Positions 15,165-24,382 of a stretch of DNA of 36,127 nucleotides are shown piece after piece. The position numbers were made by a program, and so were the translations under genes. The DNA comes from Gammaproteobacteria bacterium. Lineage in GTDB: Bacteria > Pseudomonadota > Gammaproteobacteria > Steroidobacterales > Woeseiaceae. The stretch is taken from contig QOPG01000013.1 in assembly GCA_003331585.1 (NCBI GenBank), positions 1 to 36,127 on the forward strand, in the 5' to 3' direction. Position 1 is the stretch's first letter. Each line of letters begins with the position of its first letter. A model generated the notes under the pieces. The model searched no databases. It was not told the origin of the DNA and saw only the letters and a program-made list of their open reading frames with translations.

Positions 15165-15683
15165 ATGCGTCATGTAATTTCAGTAATTTTGCAAAATGAA
15201 GTCGGTGCACTTACACGAATGACCGGTCTTTTTTCAACGCGAGGTTATAACATCGAATCGTTAAATGTAGCACCTACTGATGACAAGAATTTGTCGAGAG
15301 TAACTCTCGTAGTCCGAGGATCCAATGAAGCTATCGAGCAACTCAATTCTCAGTTATCAAAGTTAATTGATGTGGTTGGAATTAATGATATGACGCAAGG
15401 CGATCACTTCGAAAGAGAGTTGTTAATCGTAAAAATAAAGATAAATTCTGAATCTCAGCAAGAAATCAATCATCTTATTTCAGAATTTAATGCAGTTATT
15501 CTAGATGACTCAATAGAGAGCTATACCATTCAACTAACCGGAAATATCGAAGAAATTGATGGGTTTGTATCAAAAATATCAACTCTAGGTACTTTTCAGG
15601 CTGTTGCTCGAAGTGGAAGCGTTTCTGTTTCAAAGGGAAAAATCATACTTTCATCGTATGCCAATAAAAACTTGTCAAATTGA
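15165..15683 (+). CDS. ilvH: Acetolactate synthase small (regulatory) subunit
   Basis: The 172-residue protein starts with the ACT domain typical of IlvH/IlvN (MRHVISVILQNEVGALTRM, followed by GLFSTRGYNIESLNVAPT), which binds valine and controls the large subunit. The C-terminal domain (about 80-160) supports catalytic subunit activation. I chose the ATG at 15165, where the family's conserved N-terminus begins and a GGGAAAAG ribosome site lies upstream; the in-frame GTG-like extension from 15129 adds lysine-rich residues unlike the family and overlaps the inverted repeat. It is transcribed away from ilvI and is followed after 7 bases by proB, an uncommon linkage to proline synthesis. Confidence 0.95.
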   Translation: MRHVISVILQNEVGALTRMTGLFSTRGYNIESLNVAPTDDKNLSRVTLVVRGSNEAIEQLNSQLSKLIDVVGINDMTQGDHFERELLIVKIKINSESQQEINHLISEFNAVILDDSIESYTIQLTGNIEEIDGFVSKISTLGTFQAVARSGSVSVSKGKIILSSYANKNLSN

Positions 15684-15690
15684 CTGTAAA

Positions 15691-16818
15691 ATGAAAACAA
15701 GTAAATTTGGAACATTCAAAAGAGTTGTTATTAAAGTTGGGTCAGCACTTCTTTTGGATAAGCATGGAGAGTTTAATAATGTTTGGCTCGATAATCTCTC
15801 ATCCGAAATAACTTCATTAAAGAAAAGTGGGACAGAAATTTTAATTGTTTCATCTGGGGCTGTTGCTATTGGATGTAACATATTGAAAAAATCAAAATCG
15901 CAAATGAGTTTAAATGAGATGCAAGCTGCAGCGGCAATGGGTCAAGCTCAACTTGTAATGGAATGGCAGGATTCTTTTAAATCAAAGAATATAAATGTAG
16001 CACAAATCCTTCTCACTCGAGCAGATACGGAAAATAAAAAAAGATTCTTAAATTCAAAAGATACATTATCCTCTTTATTAGACTATGATGTTATACCAGT
16101 CATTAATGAAAATGATACAGTGGCTACTGATGAGCTGAAATTTGGAGATAATGACCGACTTGCTGCTAGAGTCGCCCAAATGGCCATGGCGGATCTATTG
16201 ATTCTCTTATCAGATGTGGATGGTCTTTATGACTCTGATCCCAAGAAAAATAAGAATGCTTTACATATTCCAACTATTGATAAAATATCTAATGAAATTA
16301 TTAATATGGCTGGTAAAAACACCTCAAATTATGGAAGTGGAGGAATGGTTACAAAGCTACAAGCCGCTAAGATTGCAACCCAGGCCGGTTGCGCAACAAT
16401 CATCTCTAACGGGACTCATGAAAAACCATTGTCCTCCATTATACAAGGAGGAAAATGCTCATATTTTTCAGTAGACTCGAATTCTATTTTAACGAGGAAA
16501 CAATGGTTGGCAGGATATTTAGATGTTTCTGGATCATTTAAAATAGATCATGGAGCACAAAGAGCTTTATACGAAGGAGGAAGTTTATTGCCAGTCGGTT
16601 TAATGGATGTAGAAGGTGACTTTGAACGTGGCGATATTATTAGAATCATGAATGATGATGACCAAGAAATTGGAAGAGGTTTGACTGCATATTCATCAGA
16701 AGAGGCCGAAAAAATTAAAGGTTGTCAATCTGATAATATAATTAAAAAATTAGGTTATAAAAACAAATCAGAATTAATACATCGAGACAATATGGCTTTA
16801 TTTCAAAGTAAAGTATGA
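15691..16818 (+). CDS. proB: Glutamate 5-kinase with C-terminal PUA domain
   Basis: This 375-residue amino-acid kinase phosphorylates glutamate in the first step of proline synthesis. Recognisable elements are the N-terminal KVGSALLL phosphate loop, VSSGAVAIGC, the NENDTVATDELKFGDND segment that binds glutamate and the proline inhibitor, and a Gly-rich YGSGGMVTKLQAA. The last ~95 residues are the PUA domain seen in E. coli-type ProB. I chose the ATG at 15691 (MKTSKFGTFKRVVIKVGS) because an upstream in-frame start would overlap ilvH by about 80 bases and has no family support. ProB and ProA follow one another with an 18-base gap. Confidence 0.96.
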   Translation: MKTSKFGTFKRVVIKVGSALLLDKHGEFNNVWLDNLSSEITSLKKSGTEILIVSSGAVAIGCNILKKSKSQMSLNEMQAAAAMGQAQLVMEWQDSFKSKNINVAQILLTRADTENKKRFLNSKDTLSSLLDYDVIPVINENDTVATDELKFGDNDRLAARVAQMAMADLLILLSDVDGLYDSDPKKNKNALHIPTIDKISNEIINMAGKNTSNYGSGGMVTKLQAAKIATQAGCATIISNGTHEKPLSSIIQGGKCSYFSVDSNSILTRKQWLAGYLDVSGSFKIDHGAQRALYEGGSLLPVGLMDVEGDFERGDIIRIMNDDDQEIGRGLTAYSSEEAEKIKGCQSDNIIKKLGYKNKSELIHRDNMALFQSKV

Positions 16819-16836
16819 AGCAATATAAAGAGTATC

Positions 16837-18102
16837 ATGGATAAAAAACTAGAAAGCTTGATGATAGATATTGGTAGATCTGCCAGAGATAGCTCCTATG
16901 GATTAGCAAAAATATCAAATGATAAAAGAAATAGAGCTATTTTTTTTATTGCTGAATCAATAGAAAATAATATCAAAATGCTTCTTGAAGCAAATGCCAG
17001 AGACATAGAGTCAGCTAATAATAGAAATTTATCTTCATCTCTGATCGATAGATTAATGCTCAATGAAGAACGAATTTTTTCAATGGCATCGAGCATGAGA
17101 GTAATCACTGAAATTCCTGATCCGATTAATCAAATCACGGAAGAGTGGTCTCGTCCCAATGGATTAATTATCAAAAGATTAAGTGTTCCGCTCGGTGTTA
17201 TAGGAATAATATATGAGAGTCGGCCGAATGTTACCTGTGATGCTGCCGCTTTATGTATAAAGTCAGGAAATACTGTAATTTTAAGAGGAGGCTCTGAAAG
17301 TTTTGAATCAAATAAAGCAATTCATTTTTGTCTCAAAGAGGGAATAAAAAAAGCAAAACTCGACGAAAGCATTGTTCAGTTGGTTCCTACAAGAGATCGA
17401 GATGCAGTAGGTTTCATGCTTTCATCTATGAATAACTATATAGATGTAGTAGTCCCACGAGGAGGTAAAAATTTAGTCAGAAGAGTTCAAGATGAAGCAA
17501 GAATACCAGTAATAGGACACCTCGAAGGAATTTGCCATATCTATGTTCATCATTCTGCAGATTTTAACATTACAAAAAAAATTATTCTTAATGCGAAGAT
17601 GAGAAGAACTGGAATATGTGGCGCAGCTGAAACCATTCTAATTGATAAAAAAATAGCACCACAAATTGTTAGTAAGTTGGCAGATGAACTGGAGAGAGCT
17701 GGATGTGAAATAAAAGGAGATCATGAAGCTCAAAAATATTCTAATTATATAGATGAGGCAATCGATGATGATTGGTCGACTGAGTACTTAGATGCAATAA
17801 TTTCAATGAAAATTGTTGATGATATTGGTGAAGCAATAAAGCATATTGCTAAATATGGGTCTGGTCATACAGATAGTATTATTTCTTCAAATCAAGAAGC
17901 AGCTGATAAATTTATAAAGGAAATTGATAGCGCTATCGTAATGCACAACACTTCGACACAATTTGCTGATGGAGGCGAATTTGGTATGGGGGCAGAGATT
18001 GGTATCGCAACAGGAAAAATTCATGCAAGAGGGCCTGTTGGAGCGAATCAATTAACCAGTTACAAATACGCAGTTTTTGGAAATGGTCAGGTTAGACCTT
18101 AA
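16837..18102 (+). CDS. proA: Gamma-glutamyl phosphate reductase
   Basis: This 421-residue aldehyde-dehydrogenase-fold enzyme reduces glutamyl-5-phosphate to glutamate semialdehyde with NADPH, the second proline step. The catalytic cysteine is in RRTGICGAAET (C261). PLGVIGIIYESRPNVTCDAAA is close to the ProA family consensus, as is the C-terminal FADGGEFGMGAEIGIATGK segment. The length is normal. It forms a pair with proB and ends five bases before the stop of the convergent isocitrate dehydrogenase gene, leaving no space for a separate terminator. Confidence 0.97.
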   Translation: MDKKLESLMIDIGRSARDSSYGLAKISNDKRNRAIFFIAESIENNIKMLLEANARDIESANNRNLSSSLIDRLMLNEERIFSMASSMRVITEIPDPINQITEEWSRPNGLIIKRLSVPLGVIGIIYESRPNVTCDAAALCIKSGNTVILRGGSESFESNKAIHFCLKEGIKKAKLDESIVQLVPTRDRDAVGFMLSSMNNYIDVVVPRGGKNLVRRVQDEARIPVIGHLEGICHIYVHHSADFNITKKIILNAKMRRTGICGAAETILIDKKIAPQIVSKLADELERAGCEIKGDHEAQKYSNYIDEAIDDDWSTEYLDAIISMKIVDDIGEAIKHIAKYGSGHTDSIISSNQEAADKFIKEIDSAIVMHNTSTQFADGGEFGMGAEIGIATGKIHARGPVGANQLTSYKYAVFGNGQVRP

Positions 18103-18107
18103 CCATC

Positions 18108-20333
18108 TCAACTAAAAGTGCTTATTATATTATTTAGAGTTTCACTTGGACGCATAGCCGATTCAGTAAGATTTTTATCAGGATTATAGTATCCCCCAAT
18201 GTGGATTTCCTCTCCCTGATTAGAGCTAAGTTCCTTATTTATCTTGTGCTCATTATCACTTAACTGAAGATAGACTTCGGAAAAAATCTTTTGCAATTTT
18301 AAATCGATTGTTTGTTCAGAAATTGCTTTTGCCCAAAATAAGGCCAAATAGAAGTGACTATGGCGATTATCAGGTTCACCAACTTTTCTTGAAGGTGATT
18401 TATTGTTATCTAAAATCATTGAATTTGCCATATCCATAGTTTTGGCAAGTATTCCCGCTTCTTGGTTATTTGTTTTTCTTGCTAGGTCCTCCAATGAGAC
18501 TTTTATTGCAAGAAACTCGCCCAAAGAGTCCCATCTAAGATGACCTTCTTTTAGGAATTGCTCTACATGCTTCGGAGCTGATCCACCGGCACCAGTTTCA
18601 TAAAGACCACCCCCTGAGAGAAGCGGAACAATTGACAACATTTTAGCGCTTGTTCCTAGCTCTAGAATTGGAAATAGATCAGTTAGGTAATCTCTTAAAA
18701 CATTACCAGTAACAGAGATCACATCTTTTCCTGAATGAATAATATCAAGTGTTTTTCGCATAGCATCATGCGGTGCCATAATCTGGATATTAGAGTTAAT
18801 ATTTCTTTGTGAGAGAATAGTATCAACAATTGTTATCAATAATTTGTCATGCGATCTCTCTGGGTCTAACCAGAAAATTGTATCCGATTTTGTGATCTCA
18901 GCTCTCTCTATGGCTAATTCAACCCAATTTTGAATCGACTTATCTTTTGTTTGACACATTCGCCATATGTCGCCTTTTTTTACTGTGTGATTAATCAAAA
19001 CTTCACCATTTTGATTAATCACTTCCACTGTGCCATCAAATGGAATTTCAAAAGTTTTGTCATGAGAACCATATTCTTGAGCCTTTTTCGCCATTAGTCC
19101 AACATTAGAAACATTTCCCATGGTAGTGACATCGAAAGCGCCATTTTTTTTACAAAAATTGATTATCTCTTGGTATATTCTTGCATAACATCTATCTGGT
19201 ATGAGTGCTCTTGTATCTCTCAGTTTTCCGTCTGGTCCCCACATTTTTCCTGAAGATCTAATGGCTGCAGGCATTGACGCGTCGATAATTACATTGCTTG
19301 GTACATGTAAGTTTGTAATTCCTTTATCAGAGTCAACCATAGCTAATGAAGGTTGATTTTTGTATATCCTTTTAATGTCTTTTTCTATTAATAACTTTTC
19401 GTCTGGTGGAAATTTATCTAATTTGTCGTATAGGTCCCCAATTCCATTTCGCTCGTTCACTTCATATTTCTGAATAATGTCTTTATGTGATTCAAATACA
19501 TCCGAAAAAAACGTTTTAACAGCGTGACCAAAAATAATGGGGTCAGAAACTTTCATCATTGTCGCTTTTAGATGCAGTGACAATAGAACATTTTGGTTTT
19601 TTGCGACTTTAAATTCCTGTTTAAAGAATGTTATGAGTTTATTAATATCAATTTTTGCTGCATCAATAATTTCATTTGAATCAGTTTCAATTAGCTCCTT
19701 GAGTGTCGAAATTTTTCCATTTACATCTTTTAGTATGATTTTTAATTTGTTAGATTTTTTTAATAATTTAGATTTTTCAGATGAGAAAAAATCACCATCA
19801 TCCATATGAGCAACAGATGTCTTTGAATCTGAACTCCAATCACCCATTGGGTGTGGATTATTTTTTGCATAATTTTTGACGGCTGAAGCCACTCTTCTGT
19901 CAGAATTTCCTTCTCTAAGTACTGGATTTACTGCGCTTCCTAAAATTTTTTGATATTTCTTATGAATCTCTTTTTCTTTTTGGTTGTTTATTTTTTCTGG
20001 GTAACTTGGAATATTATATCCTTGAGATTGAAGCTCTGTTATTGCTGATTTTAATTGAGGAATTGAAGCACTTATATTGGGAAGTTTTATGATATTTGAA
20101 TCTGAATTCTTCACCAATTCACCTAATTCAGAAAGATCATCATTGATTTTTTGTTGGTCTGCAAGTGACTCAGGAAAACTTGAGATAATTCTTCCAGCTA
20201 GCGATATATCCCGAATTCCGATATCGATATTGGCTTGCTTTGAGAACATTTTAATTATAGGTAAAAGAGAATAAGTTGCGAGCGCTGGCGCCTCATCAGT
20301 TTTCGTATATATAATTCGGGATTCAATAGACAT
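18108..20333 (-). CDS. icd: Isocitrate dehydrogenase, NADP-dependent, monomeric type
   Basis: This 741-residue protein matches the length and sequence of the monomeric IDH family (as in Azotobacter vinelandii), which converts isocitrate to 2-oxoglutarate in the citric acid cycle. Family segments visible include IIYTKTDEAPALATYSLLP at the N-terminus, YAKNNPHPMGDWS, the metal/substrate region around MVDSDKGITNLHVPSNVI, IDASMPAAIRSSG with GKLRDTRALIPDRCYA, and LSGGGLYETGAGGSAPKHVEQ near the C-terminus. It is the last gene of a five-gene minus-strand run led by glnB; 2-oxoglutarate is the ligand sensed by PII proteins, so the grouping is functionally sensible. A weak ribosome site (AAGG) precedes the start. 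Confidence 0.97.
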   Translation of the reverse strand: MSIESRIIYTKTDEAPALATYSLLPIIKMFSKQANIDIGIRDISLAGRIISSFPESLADQQKINDDLSELGELVKNSDSNIIKLPNISASIPQLKSAITELQSQGYNIPSYPEKINNQKEKEIHKKYQKILGSAVNPVLREGNSDRRVASAVKNYAKNNPHPMGDWSSDSKTSVAHMDDGDFFSSEKSKLLKKSNKLKIILKDVNGKISTLKELIETDSNEIIDAAKIDINKLITFFKQEFKVAKNQNVLLSLHLKATMMKVSDPIIFGHAVKTFFSDVFESHKDIIQKYEVNERNGIGDLYDKLDKFPPDEKLLIEKDIKRIYKNQPSLAMVDSDKGITNLHVPSNVIIDASMPAAIRSSGKMWGPDGKLRDTRALIPDRCYARIYQEIINFCKKNGAFDVTTMGNVSNVGLMAKKAQEYGSHDKTFEIPFDGTVEVINQNGEVLINHTVKKGDIWRMCQTKDKSIQNWVELAIERAEITKSDTIFWLDPERSHDKLLITIVDTILSQRNINSNIQIMAPHDAMRKTLDIIHSGKDVISVTGNVLRDYLTDLFPILELGTSAKMLSIVPLLSGGGLYETGAGGSAPKHVEQFLKEGHLRWDSLGEFLAIKVSLEDLARKTNNQEAGILAKTMDMANSMILDNNKSPSRKVGEPDNRHSHFYLALFWAKAISEQTIDLKLQKIFSEVYLQLSDNEHKINKELSSNQGEEIHIGGYYNPDKNLTESAMRPSETLNNIISTFS

Positions 20334-20368
20334 TGAGAGACCTTATTGCGTTTTATAGTGATTTTTAT

Positions 20369-20614
20369 TTATCTTGAAATTTTTTCAATTATTTGTGTTG
20401 GTGAATCTGTCTTTCTGTAGTAACCATGCCGAATTTTCATTTTTTCATACATGGCATCTCTTATCTCTTTCGTATCAAACCATTGTTGCTTTGACCAATC
20501 ATGACCTAATAATTGCCCTAAGCAGTCTCCTGGAGGCAGCATAACCTTTATCCCATATTTTTTATCTTGGGATGTACGATCACGATTTGAGTTATGCTCA
20601 TGACAGAAATTCAT
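20369..20614 (-). CDS. Small conserved hypothetical protein
   Basis: This 81-residue soluble protein has the N-terminus HEHNSNRDRTSQDKKYGIKV followed by LPPGD and LLGHDW, and ends with a charged region rich in Arg, Lys and Tyr. I recall a similar short protein with this NRDRTSQDKKYGIKV-type core as a conserved hypothetical in gammaproteobacteria, but I know of no function. It has three possible metal ligands at the N-terminus (Cys4, His5, His7). A GAGATAA site precedes the ATG. It lies 35 bases upstream of icd and 62 bases downstream of the transporter gene, so it is probably co-transcribed. Confidence 0.75.
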   Translation of the reverse strand: MNFCHEHNSNRDRTSQDKKYGIKVMLPPGDCLGQLLGHDWSKQQWFDTKEIRDAMYEKMKIRHGYYRKTDSPTQIIEKISR

Positions 20615-20676
20615 AGATTATCTCTTTATTGTTAGCAATTATAACTTAAATTTTTCATTTCTATCAAAATACATAT

Positions 20677-22008
20677 TTAATTTTTTAGAATACATAAAAA
20701 TCTTTCCAGAAATATTTTGGAGTTAAAATGCATGGTAATCATCAAAAATATATTCAGAACTGATATCAGTGCGAAAAATTCAGGTATGGAGACACCCAGA
20801 GATAAAATTGATATTGCCAGTAGCGAGGCTGAAACCATAAATATTGCATTAATGATATTATTTGCTGCAATTATTCTAGACAGAAATTTCTTTTCAGCTT
20901 GCTCTTGTATTGCCGCATAAAATGGGACACTAAAAATACCGCCAAAAGTTCCAATCATGATTAAATCAAGAATCAATCTCCAGTTACTTAAATGACTAAG
21001 AAATAATTTGATACTCATGGGAGTAACAATATTGAGATTTGAGCTAAAAAAATACAAATCTAATGTAAATAAACTCAAACCAATAGCACCAATTGGTGTG
21101 ATACCAAGTTCAATCTGATTTTTGGACAGTCTCTCGCATGCAAGCGAGCCAATACCAATCCCAATAGCAAAAGTTGCTAACAAGAATGTCGTTAAACTTT
21201 CATCACCCATTAATATATTTATAGTGTATGCAGGAATTTGTAATGTAATTACAGACCCATAAAACCAGAACCATGAGATGCCAATTATGTAGAGAAATAT
21301 TCTATCCTTTTCTTTACTGAACCCTATTATTTTTTTTATTTCAGAAAAAATATTCCAATTAATTTTTAAAGTCGGATCAGTTGGCTCTGTGTTTGGTATC
21401 TTACAACTAAAAAAATAACCCAATATAGCCATTAATAAGAGCAAAGATGCCAGAGGGTAGTCATTTTCTTGGCCGATTGAAACGGCAAGTCCTCCAACCA
21501 CTAATCCCAGAATAATAGCAATGTATGTCCCAGATTCAACTAATGCATTTCCACCAATTAGTTCGTTAAGTTTAAGTTTTTGAGGTATATAAGCATATTT
21601 TACTGGACCGAATAGAGATGACTGAAAACCCATTAAAAACAGAATAAACAATAAGAAGCTATAATTTTCTGTTAATAGGACAAAGGCTGCTGTAATCATT
21701 AAAATAATTTCGAGTAACTTAGTTGACTTTATTAAAATTGACTTTTCATATTTATCAGCAATTTGTCCGGCAATTGCAGAAAATAAGAAATATGGAAGAA
21801 TGAAAAGCGCACCGGCAACATTTGCGATTTGACTAGCATTCAGTCCGAAAACCTCTATTCCTTTGAACGTTAGCAGGATGATTAAACCATTTCTAAATAT
21901 GTTGTCATTAAAAGCACCCAAAAATTGCGTACAAAAGAAAGGCCCAAAACGTTTTTGAGTGAGCAGTTTAAATTGATTGAAATTGCTTGTTTTTCTGGAT
22001 TTAAGCAT
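20677..22008 (-). CDS. MFS transporter related to lysophospholipid transporter LplT
   Basis: This 443-residue membrane protein has about twelve predicted helices. The N-terminal FGPFFCTQFLGAFNDNIFRN and the region SLFGPVKYAYIPQKL followed by NELIGGNALVESGTY are characteristic of the LplT/Aas MFS branch, which flips lysophospholipids across the inner membrane for re-acylation. In many gammaproteobacteria this MFS part is followed by or fused to a PlsC-acyltransferase/acyl-ACP synthetase (Aas) part; here the protein stands alone and no such gene is in the window. The substrate is therefore inferred from family only. It begins 13 bases after the SYLF gene. Confidence 0.85.
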   Translation of the reverse strand: MLKSRKTSNFNQFKLLTQKRFGPFFCTQFLGAFNDNIFRNGLIILLTFKGIEVFGLNASQIANVAGALFILPYFLFSAIAGQIADKYEKSILIKSTKLLEIILMITAAFVLLTENYSFLLFILFLMGFQSSLFGPVKYAYIPQKLKLNELIGGNALVESGTYIAIILGLVVGGLAVSIGQENDYPLASLLLLMAILGYFFSCKIPNTEPTDPTLKINWNIFSEIKKIIGFSKEKDRIFLYIIGISWFWFYGSVITLQIPAYTINILMGDESLTTFLLATFAIGIGIGSLACERLSKNQIELGITPIGAIGLSLFTLDLYFFSSNLNIVTPMSIKLFLSHLSNWRLILDLIMIGTFGGIFSVPFYAAIQEQAEKKFLSRIIAANNIINAIFMVSASLLAISILSLGVSIPEFFALISVLNIFLMITMHFNSKIFLERFLCILKN

Positions 22009-22021
22009 TCAGAGTATTTTT

Positions 22022-22828
22022 CTACTTATACTCTAATATGGTTTGATTATCGTCGTATTTAGGTGCAAAAATATCACTTAATCGATATGTTCTGGCAGCA
22101 TCGGATTTTTCATCAGAGTTGCTTTCCATTCCTGGTTGGATCGGTAAGCGATGCGTTTGAGCAGTCAGTGCTTGTACAAAGTTGTTTGCTGAATTCGGTG
22201 CCGCATTCCCTGTAGCTGCAAATATTTGGTCTGGCGTAATACTGGATGAATTATAATAAATTGCATTGCTCCTTCTATCCATAGTTAACGTTGCACCTTC
22301 AAGTGAAGCGCCAATGAATAAGCCTCTACTTCTTGAGTAAGAATAAATTTCTGCATTAAATCTTAAATCGGTGGCTGCAGCAGTGTGCCTACCTATTGGT
22401 CCAGCTGCGATTGAGGCATCAGCACCCAATGTTAATTTACCATTTGTTATTCCATCAACACCTTTACGAGTTTTGAAAACTAATATACTGTCTGTCGATT
22501 GAGCTCCGACTTGTAATCCCAAGCTCCCACCAGTGAGCGTTATAAAAGAGGGATTACTCCAAGAATTATCATCATTACGGACAACTAAGATGCCTTTTCC
22601 TCTTCTTACTCCGATTAATACTCCTAATTTTCTTACATTTGGAAATACAGCAATGGCATAAGCTCTCGATAAAAGTACGGGTGGAACTGATTGTTCCGGA
22701 ATACGAAGAATCTGATCAAGCACATCAGTTGCATCGTCCATTCTTCTTTCTTGACTCGATTGAGCGTAAACATTTGAACAAAGAGAGAGCAAGACAAATA
22801 TAATTGTTTTTTGAAATATCGAATTCAT
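22022..22828 (-). CDS. Secreted SYLF (Ysc84-like) domain protein
   Basis: The precursor has a signal peptide ending near VYAQS and a SYLF domain over most of the mature protein: AYAIAVFPNVRKLGVLIGV, then GKGILVVR, NPSFITLTGGSLGLQVGAQ and SRGLFIGASLEGATL are the conserved pieces. SYLF domains bind lipids; the bacterial secreted forms are poorly understood. Two ATG codons occur in tandem (22829-22831 and 22826-22828). The second is better spaced (5 bases) from AAGGA and gives a 268-residue product. It lies 36 bases after glnB and is followed by the lipid-transporter-like gene, which would fit a membrane-lipid theme, although that is only an inference. Confidence 0.9.
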   Translation of the reverse strand: MNSIFQKTIIFVLLSLCSNVYAQSSQERRMDDATDVLDQILRIPEQSVPPVLLSRAYAIAVFPNVRKLGVLIGVRRGKGILVVRNDDNSWSNPSFITLTGGSLGLQVGAQSTDSILVFKTRKGVDGITNGKLTLGADASIAAGPIGRHTAAATDLRFNAEIYSYSRSRGLFIGASLEGATLTMDRRSNAIYYNSSSITPDQIFAATGNAAPNSANNFVQALTAQTHRLPIQPGMESNSDEKSDAARTYRLSDIFAPKYDDNQTILEYK

Positions 22829-22863
22829 CATTTTCCTTGAAATTTTCTTTTCATAAGCTGCTA

Positions 22864-23202
22864 CTAGAGTGCGCTGTCATCAGTTTCACCAGTTCTTATT
22901 CTAACAGCATGCTCCAACTCAGTAACGAATATCTTGCCATCACCAACTTTTCCACTTTTGGCATACTCAATTACTACTGCAATTACTTCATCAACAGAAT
23001 TATCACTTACGGCGATTTCAATTTTTGTTTTTGGGAGAAATTCAACAGCATATTCCTCACCCCGATATAGTTTTGCATGCCCTCTTTGTGTACCAAACCC
23101 CTTAACCTCAGTTACGGTCATTCCATTGATTCCAATCTCATTTAATGCGCTTCTAACATCATACACTCGGATCGGATTAATTATTGCGGTCACAATTTTC
23201 AT
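22864..23202 (-). CDS. glnB: Nitrogen regulatory protein P-II
   Basis: This 112-residue protein is a PII signal protein, which senses 2-oxoglutarate, ATP/ADP and, through uridylylation, glutamine. The T-loop is complete, with GHAKLYRGEEYAVEFLPK including the modifiable Tyr51, and the B and C loop parts SGKVGDGKIFV and VRIRTGETDDSAL are present. I cannot separate GlnB from GlnK with certainty: no amtB is adjacent, which favours glnB. It heads the minus-strand run ending in icd and is divergent from the desaturase gene. Confidence 0.96.
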   Translation of the reverse strand: MKIVTAIINPIRVYDVRSALNEIGINGMTVTEVKGFGTQRGHAKLYRGEEYAVEFLPKTKIEIAVSDNSVDEVIAVVIEYAKSGKVGDGKIFVTELEHAVRIRTGETDDSAL

Positions 23203-23230
23203 GGATATTTTCCAGATTGTACAAATTGAA

Positions 23231-23245
23231 AAGATTATAAATCTT
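23231..23245. promoter_or_regulatory. Perfect inverted repeat AAGATT-ATA-AATCTT upstream of glnB
   Basis: The 6-base arms are perfect with a 3-base centre, 29 bases before the glnB start and 91 bases before the desaturase start in the divergent gap. It could be a small operator. In DNA this rich in A and T such a repeat can also arise by chance. Confidence 0.3.
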
Positions 23246-23335
23246 ATTCAATCAGATATCAGCTTAAATTGATGATTTTTATGACATAAAATTTATGGAC
23301 GCGCAACAAGAAGGTAGATATGATTTGAGGCTATT

Positions 23336-24367
23336 ATGAATATAGGTGTAAATCATATAAATATTATTACAAAGGACAGCCTTTTATATAATGGCAGTGC
23401 TCTTTTGTATTCAGTTACAGCATATTTCTCAGGAATAATCGGTTTATTTAGTCAAGATATCTTAATAAACATTATTTCAATATTCGTTCTAGCTCATGGG
23501 ATGATAATCGCGGCATATTTAGTTCATGAATGTGCTCATAACCTGATTTTTAGAAAAATGCTGCATAATACATATTTAGGAAGGGCCTTGACTTGGCTGT
23601 GTGGTGCTTCATATGGAACCTACGAGGATATAAGATACAAACATTTTCGACATCATGTTGATAATGACGACGTTGTTTGGTTTGACTATGAGGATTTTTT
23701 CAGAAACCACCCTCTAATCCTAAAAATTACCCAAATACTTGAATGGTTTTATATTCCAATTCATGAAATTATCATGCACATCATTATGGCTTTTACATCA
23801 TTTTTCATTGACGAGCGCCGCGATCAAAGAAAGAGGAATATTTTCGTCCTATTGGTAAGAAGCTCATTATTTATCTCTATTGCTTTCTATTTCCCTGTTG
23901 TTGCGCTTTACTATCTAGTGGCGTATGTAATTATGATGACTGTTTTAAGATTTATGGATAGCATTCAGCATGATTATAGTTATAACTTAACATTATTTAG
24001 TAATGAAAGACCTGAGAGAAAAGGTGACTTTGAATGGGAGCAAGAGCATACTTTTAGTAATCCTATTTCAATGAAAATACCAGTATTAAATTGGTTGGTC
24101 CTAAACTTCGGATTTCATAATGCTCATCACTCAGATATGACAATTCCATGGTATCAACTACAAGAAAAACATAAAGAGATGTTTGGTGATAACTCTAGAA
24201 ATCATGTTCCATTTTTAGCACAACTTAAAATCTTTCATAAACAGAGAGTTAACAGAATAATAGACAACCACACAGAGCTTAGTCCGACAGGGCATGATTA
24301 CTTGGTTGCCGCAAGAAAAGCAGATGTTTCGGGCGGTAATGCCGCATCTTTTTTAACATCTTTTTAA
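23336..24367 (+). CDS. Membrane fatty-acid desaturase
   Basis: This 343-residue integral membrane protein carries the histidine boxes of the di-iron desaturase/hydroxylase family: HECAH (H64-H68), HFRHH (H103-H107) and HNAHH (H261-H265), with an additional QHDY (211-214). Hydrophobic helices lie between boxes (about 25-60, 135-155, 170-205). The family introduces double bonds or hydroxyl groups into acyl chains or related lipids using oxygen and an electron donor. No ferredoxin or reductase gene is adjacent, and chain position cannot be told from the sequence. It is the first gene of a seven-gene plus-strand group and starts 133 bases from the divergent glnB. Confidence 0.92.
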   Translation: MNIGVNHINIITKDSLLYNGSALLYSVTAYFSGIIGLFSQDILINIISIFVLAHGMIIAAYLVHECAHNLIFRKMLHNTYLGRALTWLCGASYGTYEDIRYKHFRHHVDNDDVVWFDYEDFFRNHPLILKITQILEWFYIPIHEIIMHIIMAFTSFFIDERRDQRKRNIFVLLVRSSLFISIAFYFPVVALYYLVAYVIMMTVLRFMDSIQHDYSYNLTLFSNERPERKGDFEWEQEHTFSNPISMKIPVLNWLVLNFGFHNAHHSDMTIPWYQLQEKHKEMFGDNSRNHVPFLAQLKIFHKQRVNRIIDNHTELSPTGHDYLVAARKADVSGGNAASFLTSF

Positions 24368-24382
24368 ATCAGAGATAATGAA

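Noticed and set aside
15604-15690. Upstream extension of proB overlapping ilvH
   Set aside because: The family's N-terminus begins at the ATG at 15691, and the extension has a composition unlike ProB proteins.
22804-23272. Two plus-strand frames opposite glnB and the SYLF gene start
   Set aside because: They lie antisense to the well-supported glnB gene, have no ribosome sites and no recognisable domains.
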